Shown here: positions 42,101-54,100 of the stretch, piece after piece
Layout: every line of letters begins with the position of its first letter
How positions within the stretch are numbered: the stretch's first letter is position 1
NCBI GenBank assembly: GCA_002633005.1
Contig: NMRA01000048.1
Location: 1,046,483-1,102,407 of the forward strand
Length of the DNA stretch: 55,925 nucleotides
Direction: 5' to 3'
Origin: Phoronis australis
Lineage: Eukaryota; Phoronida; Phoronidae
Position numbers and translations under genes: made by a program
Notes under the pieces: generated by a model
What the model saw: the letters and a program-made list of their open reading frames with translations, nothing else
What the model was told of the DNA's origin: nothing
The model's database searches: none

Positions 42101-45100
42101 TCTATTCACACACCTCCTCCAGCTGAATGGGATGAGAGCTATTGTGACTGTGCCCCATGCATCAGGTTTGAGTGGACAGGTAATACAATATTGGAAGTAC
42201 AATATAATGGGAAGATGGAGCAGGACAGCATTGTGTGTAGACAGGTAAATCAGAAGGTTGATTGTGTATAACAGCAGCACCTGCAGCCAGGTGAACACAG
42301 GTATGTATTGCTAGGGAGGGTCTGTGGGAGGGACTGTGAGTTCACAAGTCAAATGCCTGCAGTATCAACCGTGGTGTTAGAAGACGCATAAACCAGGTAA
42401 GGACAGCTGTTTGTGTAACATTCAGTAGGGGAGTAGATAGACTAACTGAGAAAGGTTTGGCTGTAGTGAGGTAGACATAGGATTGCAGAGAATGGTATTT
42501 TGCTTGGCATGCTATATATGTAATGGTTAGAACTTGTATACCGCACAAACCCAATTTACTTCAAAAGCTTTGAAATTTGAAACAGAACCAAAACCTTAAA
42601 AGCTTTTTACATGCTTTAAACAATAAATTAAAACAGTTGCAAATAAATTTGCGCTTCCTGTTTCAAAACCTACAAGCAAAATTAACAAAACCAAGGTCAT
42701 TCTGCCCTTAGTTTGCTCTAGTGAAGTTGAACACTGGAGGTGTGTAATTCATGACTAAATCCCCAGAAAAGTATACCGATGTAAAATGATAACATGAAAA
42801 AGTTTAGATAGTAAAATTTAACTAACCATAATCATTATTCTACATATATAAAAAATAAGTGCTTATAAATGGTGCAGGTTTTCAATGTGTGGTGCTACGT
42901 GATAAATGACAGCATTAGTAACAAAATACAGGAAAGCACTCCAAAGAGCGACACTCGGCAATATTGAATTTAATTAAGTCAGTTTTTGGCCACAATAAGA
43001 TTAAAAACCGGACGATCACCGCAAAAAAGTTCATGTTCAATTCAACATTTCGTCTTTTCATTAGACATCATCAGGATCATATTTACAACAATTTAGGACA
43101 ACAAATGCCAACATACAGCTCAGGTAACATCCATAGAGTGAAGTGAGAGATACATAGAATATAGTCAGAAGATGGTCATCACCATAGCTGCAGGGTCACT
43201 GTGCTCTGCATGTTATTCAGAGAATCAGTGGCATGCTGGTTCTGAATGGCCAATGACTCTTTAATGTACAGTAACTCCTTATTAGGTTCTCTGCAGATAA
43301 TACTAACAGAGTTGGCTTGGTGATTGTTGCTAACACAATGCCTATAGATGTTACTTTAATTGAATTTACAACGCAAGAGGTGAGGCTGATGTAAAAACCA
43401 AGAACATGAGCGACCACCATGACACAACATACAGGAAATGAAAACCAACAGAGAAGTCAACAAATCAGAAAATCTCGAGACCAGCAAGTCATAACGAGAA
43501 ACCAATGTCACATTCCAAATAGCACTTGAGAAGATATACTTACATACCAAATTTCAGAAGGTTCCCTTAAAGGATCACAGATCTAGAGCTCTGCAAGCGA
43601 TTACTCAAAAAATGACAATAACAGTGTCATTGCGAGTCCAAATTCACCTCAAAACAATAGCCTTTAAGCTTTTCACAAGACACACGATGCGCGAAAATTT
43701 CAGGCAAAAAACACCACATGTAACACAAGCATGACAGACCAACAAAAGAGCACCAAGGATAAAACCAGTCATCTGATCAGTACATTTCAAATCTCATCAG
43801 TACGACCTCTTGCAACTGATATCATCAGTACGTCCTCTTGCAACTGATATCATCAGTAAGTCCTCTTGCAACTGATATCATCAGCACGTCCTCTTGCAAC
43901 TGATATCATCAGTACGTCCACTTGCAACTGATATCATAAGTACGTCCCCTTGCAACTGATATCATCAGTACGTCCTCTTGCAACTGATTATAGACCCCAA
44001 GTTTTTGAGAGGAGCATGTTCTGTAAATTTCATGTCGATCCGACAAAAACGTGGCCTGCACCATGTATACAAAAAATAATTTCACGACAGAGTAACAGAC
44101 TTTGAAAAATTTTGTTTCGCAAATAATCAATACCAAAAACTGCCTTCTCCTGAGTGTATCGTTCTTTTTATCATTTTAGGTACGTCCTCCACTATTGATT
44201 CTTAATATGGGCACAGAGCTTCGCGACTTCTTTCAACGTGACGAGCTGACAGATGTCGCTCTTATCGTCGAGGGTCGCAAGCTGCACGCTCACAAACAGT
44301 ACCTTGCCGAATGGTCGCCCGTATGGAAGCGCATGTTTACTTCAGGCTTCCGTGAGAAACACGCTAAGGAGGTACCCTTACCAGGCAAGAGGCTATCCGA
44401 CGTAGTTGAAGTACTGCACTGTATCTACCCATCACAAAAGCCAATCACAGGTGATTTTTAACATTGCTACAAATCCCCAAATTTGAATGTCATCGAATGC
44501 TGTGAACTAATTCTCAAACTTACAAGAGAGTAACCACATTGCCTTGTAATGCATTCTAATTTCTATACATATATATCCTTCCTTTGACTTCTAGAATAAG
44601 ACTGCTTCATATATCCAGATCAAATTCACCTTCTGTTAATAATTGAAAGGCAATGCCTGAAGTAGATCATGTACTAGCCGTCTTGCATTATTTCAGAGAA
44701 GAACGTATCAATTCTACTAGAACTCTCTGATGAATATCAGATAGATGCGCTCAAGTCGAGATGCGAGGAATATCTCGCCACTCAGACCTCCTCCTTACAC
44801 ACGCTCATTTTGTCTCGCCGATACGGGCTGACGAAACTCGAGCACCGCTGCATAGAATACGCGAAAACGCGCACTATCGAGGACCTGGAAGCATGTGGTG
44901 AGTTCAAAGAACTTGACTCGAAGACCCAACTGGGCATTTACAGGGCAAAAATCGACATGATGCGCGACTACGCAACATATCTCCAGACGCGCGAGAAGGA
45001 GCTGACGAGGAAGGCTGATAAAGAGCAAGAGAAGAAACAGAGACTGGGGAACACATTAGACTATATCCAGCAACTGTGGGACACTCCTACCAAACGGTGC

Positions 45101-48100
45101 TACAAGCACATGGCAGTTGGGCCATTTGACTTTGGGTGCAGAGACTGTAATGAGAGGGTACAGCGAGAGGTTAAGAAACAATGCAGTATATATGAGCCAA
45201 GCTATGACAGGCTATCGAGAACCATCAGCATACTGTGAACGCACAATAAAGAACACCTTCAATGGTCAGACCAAAAAGACTGATGAATGCTCATACCAGT
45301 CTCGATTTACGAGCAGACTTAAAATTGAGCTTTTGGTCCGAGTTGGTTACGGTTCAATTCTCAACTTGGCGCTGAAGACTGATACATAAATGCAGCATAG
45401 CACTTCAATCTTTGGAAAAAGTAATCTGCTCTCATTGACAATTTCGAGGCAACACGTAGTTCACTTAAAATGCATGGCGTTATCTATGCCTTTTCATGAG
45501 CTTCTTGCAACTACGTAACACAGTCTAGCATCCTGGGAACATGTTAGTGGGTACTTCTGTGCCATTGATACACAGATGAAGTGTGTCAAGACCAGTGAAA
45601 AGACTCAGCAATCACTTCATTATGTGAACGTATCAAATTGTAATTGTTGAGAGTAATTCTTCACATGATTTAGCACACAGTATGGCCTTTGAAAAACGGA
45701 TTACAAAGAAAACAACAATTTTGGCAATTATTTTTGAGAGATATTAATGAACACTTACCGTAATCATTTTATTAACCAGGGCTAAACAAAGACATTCAGA
45801 TTTTTTGCATTAGTTTTAGTATAAACACGAATGATTGGTCCTGCTGGACTTGACTGGTCCTAACTAATAAGGCTTGCAATATTACGGCAATGGCACAATT
45901 GGTGTACTTTTGCAGCTTGCCTTCAGTTTTCATTTTCACTGTCAGAAAATATGGAACACAGTCTGGGTAGAATTCGAAAACGCTAGGACCTCGCTAAAAA
46001 GCAAGACTTTGCAAGATTACGCGAGATATTGCCGTGTATTTTAAATGAGAACAAGTGAACTTTGCTAGATATTAGCAAGGTCCTAGCGCAGGTCCTAGCG
46101 TTACTGAACTCTACCCTGGGCTACTTGTAAACATGGCTATATTAAGAAACCTGGCATCATCAACACCACCAAGAGATGTAACTGAAGGTAATGTATGACA
46201 ATGTCCACAAGTCTCTACATTTAGCCAAATATGTACAAAACCATAGAATTAAACTTGGCAAAAGTATGCATTTTCTGAAAATAAAATTCCATACAATTTG
46301 ATTTTTGACTTAAAACCAATCTGTCATAAATTAGGTCACGTGAGCATGCCTTTTTTAAAGCAAAATTTAGCAAAAAAAAGAAAGCTGCCTTCACATCAAA
46401 ACTCAAGGGTAAATTACATAAAATTACTTGTGATATCTGGGAAATGCACATCTAAAACACTTGGCAGCAAAAAATTAATAAAATCTAATTTTATGTGGGA
46501 AAAGGTGAAAGTTTGGTCTCAAGAACTTTTTCGTTATTTCAAACCACAGTCTCTCCATTGACCTTTGGGATAGACATGTAATTTCAACATCTAGTTGGAC
46601 AACAGCAACATTATACTTTGAGGTCCCCCACAATACAGGTTGCAAACATAGTTTACACAAGCCCCTGGAGGTGTAGTTAGTTTTCTGTAGCAGACCAACG
46701 GGACCCATAAAATAGCATGAAAGCCCATAAACTGAGTTACAGTAATTCTTTGCTTATTTTCCACAAACAATTGCCAATAATTGGAAATTTAACCAAATGC
46801 CATTTAAGGCAACTACACAGTACAAACTAATCCAGCTAAAGATTCACTTTTTCTTGATTCTTATTTTCGATGAGCAATTTGACAAAATAAAATTTCTATT
46901 ATACGCCATATTGAGTGGTGAATAGATGAAGACTTACAGTACTCAGGTATGCAGCATAATTGCAGACTTGCCACTGACTGTTACAAACATGATATAGAAA
47001 CTTACCTCTCTCACCCTCTCTTTTACTCCCAATTCATCAAAAGAGTGACTGCCATCTAAAGGGACAAATAAGATCCATCTGCACCATAATAATCAATAAA
47101 TAAAATAGTGTTGATGCAATCAAAAGCTTTGTTGACCCAAAAAACTATCTTACGAAAACTTTATTAACCACCAGGCTCTCACGAGCTAGGATAAACCAAA
47201 GGTTCACTCTTTGACTTGCAAAAGAACCAGGGCTGTGCTCTGTAGACGCAAGGATAATGAAAAAACACAAGATTAACGCAAGCCTTCCTCAGACACTGCC
47301 ATGCATTAAGAGAGCATGTGACCACAATAGCCGTTCTTGTCTGGCTCTACCAAATGCAGCCCAAGGTTGCTCATGCACACAGATTACATGTTCATTTTAT
47401 ACGTCTAACAAATAATGCTGACGAGATCACCCAGAACTGCACTTGTATCTTCGGTATGACCCAATAGAGGGTGCTAGGGTGGCTTAGTAATAATTACTTT
47501 GCATAACAGCCAACAGCATTTGATTCCCAATGTTTCAGATTACAATGAGGATACTGATTAAATGATTCAGCTATTATTGTCAGAGAATGCAAGCCCGAGC
47601 CCCCCCCAAGGGGTTTTTATGCAACCAGACCAAAGACCACAATTTGTTTTGATAATCCGTTTTAATTACCTTTTGGCCTCACAACTTTCAAGCAGACATA
47701 AATCTGACTTGGGCAGCACAGGGCAAACAATAAAATGGCCCACAGATGGCACTAGGGCAGCTCAGTCAGCACAGTGTAGACATGCAGAACTCCACAGCAA
47801 TTCGAACAAGTCATATATATCGCTTGATGAAGTTAGTTTACCCCAGTAACAACATTCTCAAGTTATGACCTTACTTTAGGAAGGGGATATCACTGGGAAC
47901 TGTGATCTACGACACATAAAGAAAAAGCTACAAAGTGACAATGCATTTACCAATACAAAAATTATAACCAAAGATTTACTCTGTCATGAAATAACTGTTT
48001 ATTCCATTTACAATGTTTTGTCTGGTTGTCTGCACTGCTGACTCTGCCGACAGCTAAAAGTTTCAGCAGGGTGTCACATGCTCATTCAAAAAAATATTCG

Positions 48101-51100
48101 TTAGTTTCCGTACAACGTCTTCAGGTACACAAATAAATATAAGCTTGTGCAACCGATTTCCCACGCAACACCATATTTTAGAACAAACTGAACAATTTAA
48201 GAGATCTCATCAACTTTGAGACTCAGCAGATGGCCATCGTTGTCATGGCAATCTTCTCTATCCCATCTCCCATTCATTCGAAATATAACCTCCAGAGTCT
48301 GTACATGCCAAAAATCCATGAAAGCTTAGTCCATTCTCTGCTTGGCTATAATTTCTCAGTTGCGCTGGAACTGAAATCAAACTTTTCACCAAGATTAGGT
48401 GCGAGTCAACGTAGAACTATTAGGTCACTCAACCAATCTTGAGCATATAAGTAAAGCAGAGATTTAAGATATATGCGTTTGCATGGTTTTATACTTAAGA
48501 AAAACATTTCTAGTGCCTGTAAGAAAAGACGAGTCAGATTTGGTGGGAGATTGGTTGCACAAGCTTGCATTGTTTTAAGTAGTAATGTGCACATTATGTT
48601 ATTCAAAAAAAAATAAGAACAATGTATTGAACGAGCTTGGGTGTTGTGCGCAGATTTGTACAGTTGTTTCTACTCATTTCAAGCACTGAATTGTGACCAC
48701 TGCTCACCTTCAAAATCATTATTGTTCTTTTCCATTGCACGATGCTTTCCTTTCTTTGGTTCTGAAAGTAAAACAACCAATTATGCCGTGTAAATGTGCA
48801 CCTTCAGTTACCACTGGTGTGACTGCTGGACATCAAGTTGGAGGACTTCATCCACACGTTATGGGATGTTTACCAGTTGAACCACAATGCACTAGAAAAA
48901 CGTAAAGTTTAGTGTACATAACATTTTAAAATAGGCTCATGAGTTTGACCAAACGTGAGTTTTGCACACATACGCATACACTTGAATTACAGACATGGAT
49001 AAAGCTTCACATGCAGGTATATGTGCCTCAACACGTGTCTACACAAACAATAGAACTGTTGCAACATAATTTCTTATCATCATGTGTATTCATGCAAGAC
49101 ATTATTGACATTGAGCTAGAAGTCATTTGTCCAATAAATGATGAGTGGAGTTGCCAGAGTAACTACAGTACATGCCAAAAATAATAGGACAGAAATCTGC
49201 TTCACACAACACAAAACGTGACTTCACATGATCAACTGGTGCCAAAACTTAGGCAATTGGCGCGGCAAAACGTTGCAACAGAGTACATTGAAAAAGGGCA
49301 ATAGCACAGAGCTAGAGCTAAACATTTGTACTCACCAGGTCGAATACCGAGGGACATACAAGCTGTCTGGGCGGCACTATGCTCTGCATCGGATTTGGTG
49401 TTGCAGAAATCTAGTGTAAGTAGTGCTTAGTTGTTAGTTAGTGATGTTTAACGACAGTTTGATAGTGGTTATGGGAAAACAATAAAGGGATTGGGCATCC
49501 CTTTCCCACGAACATTTTCTGAACAGAATAAAATACCAAACAGGTTAAGTACAAAGAATTTCAATAGGAAATACAGAGAATTATACACCCAACTGAATTA
49601 GTGAAAGACCACTGTTCACCACTAACTGCAATATTCAAATAATGAAATAGCACAGCACTCCTGTTCATTTTCGCAATTTTACATCAAAACCACATTGACA
49701 TTTCGTCATTCCAGTATAGTCATACTGTAACACAATGCCTTGCAATGCTGATACCAAAATGTGACAAGCCGAGTAGAGTGCAATACATTATTCTTTCCTA
49801 GTACATTTCACCACAGAACTGTATAGCCAGCTAACTATGTCAAAACTAGGCCAATCATGCAATGCATTTTCCTACCTATGCGAAAAAGGAGAGCTGTATT
49901 CAGCTCATGGCTATTAAATAGTTCTTGGATAAAGTTTCCTTGGAATTTCTTGACAAGCCAACGATTTTGAATAACATGGGAACTAATTTACACCAGTCAT
50001 TATATAAAAAAGAAATAAAAAAATGAGAAGCGCTTTTTTGACAACTCTCAACTGTATCAACTTCAAAATAGGGCAGCCTCAAAATGGCTTACCAGTAGAT
50101 CCAAAAACACGTTCTCGAGCAGTTACGATGCTAACAAAACCCTCCCTCGTCATCGTAGTCTCGTAAACCGGCTTCTCATTGAACTTTTGCAAAGCATTGT
50201 GAAGCAGGGCCTTATACGATAGAGCTGAAGTGGAACAATAGAGAAGCACGTGAACTGAGGTGGGCCCACCTGGCACGATATATACCCCCCGCCTCCACAG
50301 CAAAGCATACAGAGGGCAGTCAAGCTGAGTCTTGATAGACGAATTAACATGACGAAATTGCAATGCTGATGCTGAATTTTAAAACTGGCTAATTTAAATA
50401 TCAATTCTTGCATACATTACAATGCATTATTGGTTTGTGAACTCAGTTTTTAATAAAGCTGATTGGAAAAGAACCAACTGTTTCATCACTTTTAATGAAG
50501 AATCTATGACAGCCAATTACATATTCCTGATTAGTTTCCCATTGATAACATTATCCTTTGACTCTCGTCTGACTAACTTAACCAGTTTTAAGGCTTCCAA
50601 TGAATTACATGAAAATGAGTTATGAGGCAAATTTAAGTTGTTAGGACAGCTAATGGTATGAAACCAGCACTCACAATACAAACAAAAATTATCATAAAAT
50701 AATTGCAGTAACAGATGTGCGCAGGGTGCTCATGTGGGCCCATTGCACTGAGCACCTGGAACCACTTTTGTGCTTTATTAACATATAGTTAAAACCGAGT
50801 TGAGGAGGTAGAGACCTGACACAAGAACCTAGCAGTGTGCCCTATAGGGACTCAAACCCTTGAGTAAAGAAAGCAGCCACCTATTCCACTAGGACACTCT
50901 GCCTTCTCTTGACAACAATTATTAGAATACTGAATCCATTCAAGTTAGAAAACAACTTAGTCAAAAAAGAGGGACTGTGATAGCAGCAGTGCACAGCATA
51001 CAGTACTCTGAGAAAAAAGCTATGACTTTTAAGTTGATGCTCACTTCAGAAATCCTAGTATAGTTTCTGTAATACCATAACTCACTAAGACACTGCATTG

Positions 51101-54100
51101 TTAAATGGGTTGTCAGTTATTTTCTACAATGTTGTTTTCGGCATTGCTGAAAATGATTGAACATCTTGGGATTGACAGAGTGTTTTGTTGAATCCTGGCC
51201 AAGCTTTCACAGTGAATAATGTGACAACCACCCTCAATTTAAAAGACTGAGAGAGTATACAATAACTAGTGCAGGTTGACAATAATCCCTCCAAACAAAT
51301 CAAGGGCTGTTTATTATAACAAGAATGTTACACTTGAATAAATACAGGGAAAACAGTACTGTAATGTGCATTCCAATAGAAAATATAGATCCAAGAAAGA
51401 GTCTCGGAGTGATTTAAACAGCTGCGAGTATTTATGACTTACCGCTGGTCTCACTAGATAGGGACGTGACACCAGTCTTTACAATCCTTGATTCATCCTC
51501 TGGTGAATTATATTGCTTCTGGAAACGGGGTGGCACTTCAAAGTTGTCGCCAAACTTGGGAGATGAAGTGACCTTGTGAAATGGAGAGGTCATTAAATCT
51601 TCTGTCATGACGAACGCACGATAAGTTCATTTCGCAACACTGAGCATGAGATCAAAAAATGTCTGCCAACACGAAAACATAAACGTACGACAAAAGAGCG
51701 GTGCACCCAGCACGGTGAGGGTAGAACAAAAATGACCTGACAAGATGACCACACAGAGTAGACAGATTTTAGTTTCATTGATAGCTGCAACTAATTTAAA
51801 ATCACCTGAACAAAGTCAAGAGATTACAACTAACCTTCAAAGTAATGAAGCTAAGATAACAGTAGTCACAACGGGTAAAATCTAAAAAATCTGAGGTTGC
51901 CAATTCAAAAAGTTGAGGTTGCCAAAAAAATTTCAATCCCCAACATTTGATAGGAGTCTCATTTCAAGGCAATGTTCGAACTTTGACTTTAAATGGATTA
52001 ACAACACACTGCATTAGACACTAGTGGATGAAATCTGACTAGTCTTGAATTTTTCATTTCAAAATTGTCAACTTGATTGTCCGAAAACATAGCAAGTGGT
52101 AAAAAATTACGAAACCTGAGGTCACATTTGACAAATTAAGCTACTAAACTTTGAATCCATATTTGGTGAGTATCGTTTCCGGTTGAAGTCGCCTCTGGCT
52201 ATCAGAGGTTGCATTTTACAAGCTGACACTCACCAAATTGCAATGTATGATGTTACATAACTACAGATTAAGACATATGGCTTATACAGACGTAACGTTA
52301 CTAACAAATACAACGATTCACCGACAGATTGTGTTCAAGATGACTGCAGCAAAAATTTAACCCCAATCTAATATATCATTATTTAGTACTTTTGCAATTC
52401 TGACAAAAACATATTGTCACTGTAAACAAACTCACAAAATACCCACACTTTTTCTTACTTGTTTTATCGTCCTTTCAAACAATGGACTCCTCTTCACCTG
52501 TGCAGGCTGTCTCAAAGGAGGGCGTTTTTGCTCTGGCGAATGACTTGATGAGGCAACCTGGTTGTATGCAGGTCTCTTCTGTTGTGGCGTCCGAGGTCCA
52601 AACTTATTGAACGACGGCCTGTAGGGGGCACCACCTTTCTTAACAAAAGGCCGACGAGACATGTTGTACTACAAAAAAAAAGAAGATAAATACAGTGCAA
52701 TTAAAGCTCCTTACAGGTCATTCTCATCAAGAAAACTAATTTTAATAACTTAAAAGGATACTAAACCCTGTTTTGAAGATTTCCACCAATACTCGTTCTG
52801 TCACCTACTATAGGCATCAACCCTCCAAGTTAAAGGCAGGAATCAACTAAACATTAATACTCCCTATGTCACAGATTAGACATTGTGGTCCTTGGTGGGT
52901 GATCTTTCCCACAGTTGCTGTGTAACTCAGTAAAACCATAGTTCACACTTGCGCCCGTTTAGCAGAGTTTGAAGAGTTTCCAAATTTTCATCCCAACTTT
53001 TGAGGGTTGACGAGGTTTTGTTTTGGAGAACAGGGTGGTAAAGCTGTTTTCAATATCTGTTAACAGGCCAAAAAGCGGTTGGTATCCTTTTCAAAGCGAC
53101 ATGGTATCGAACCCACAAACTTCTAACACTCTACTGACCCAAATCCCACGTGTTTAATACCGATAAGTATTTTAAGCATACAGTGCAGACACTGGCATTG
53201 ATTTCAGTGAATATCTGGCAGACAACAACGAGAATTGTTGATTTATAATAACATTACAAAAACATAACAGATGCTGCTTTTTATAACTCTGACCAAAGAT
53301 AATAACTTCATGAAGTCTATCTCACTCAACAACAATCCAAAAAATTGTACTTTTTGGATGCAAAAATAATAATGCCCCTTTTAAGATGTGATGCATGAAG
53401 TTGGACTGGTCCAGTCAATCAATTAAACCATTTTCAACAATTGCACCTTGGTCAGATATCGTGCGATGCTTAACCAATCCCCAAATTAAGTTCCATCCCT
53501 ATACTTGGTATGATTTGGTTGATTGTTTATTGCAACAATTTCACCGATTGTTAGTTTTGAGGTTGACATTCAGCCAGCGATTCCAATAATCTCCCGACAA
53601 TCGTATGACTGACGGCATATAAGACCTGAATTCAGCTACATACTCATCAGATTGTCGTCCGAAGCTTGACGAGACTTAGGCATTAAACTCACCAAGCTTG
53701 ATTTGTCTGAGGCATTAAACTCACCAAGCTTGATTTGACCGAGGTATTAAACTCACCAAGCTTGATGTGACCAAGGCATTAAACTCACCAAGTTTGATTT
53801 GACCGAGGTATTAAATAACCAAGCTTGATATGACCGAGGCATTAAACTCACAAAGCTGGTTTGTTCTTGAAGTAAGAATTGGAGTTTACAAACAAAATAT
53901 CTCAGAGGCCCATTGCCTACAGGACTATAAAACATATTTTCCTAACTAGTACCCCGACTGGTTTGCCCCGTTTCTTTTTGCCCTTCTGGCAGGCTATCAT
54001 TCTTTGCAGGCCCTTGGTGGTCTCATCAGCTACAGCAAAATAACATGTGTCGCCCGTGTCTTTATGCCTGGAAAATGCGCAATGAGATGCAGTTCACATT

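Larger units (their letters stand above)
32114..47005 (-). other. 14.9-kb intron inside the second LOTUS domain
   Basis: It separates the first LOTUS helix (47006-47055) from the LOTUS core (31980-32113), phase 0. It contains the nested antisense BTB gene, a LINE remnant, a MITE, a possible second MITE, and minisatellites at 34816, 41593 and 43794. Stretches not listed separately (for example 38840-41590 and 46125-47000) show only AT-rich sequence. Confidence 0.75.

Noticed and set aside
41593-43988. CRISPR-like arrays
   Set aside because: The repeats are contiguous tandem units without unique spacers, in a eukaryotic genome with introns.
50815-50912. True tRNA gene
   Set aside because: Box A and B-like motifs are present but the acceptor and anticodon stems do not pair. 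It fits a tRNA-derived SINE head.
52459-52662. ATG at 52662 as the gene's translation start
   Set aside because: A clear acceptor directly precedes it in matching phase and the upstream LOTUS exons are in frame. Kept only as a possible alternative start.
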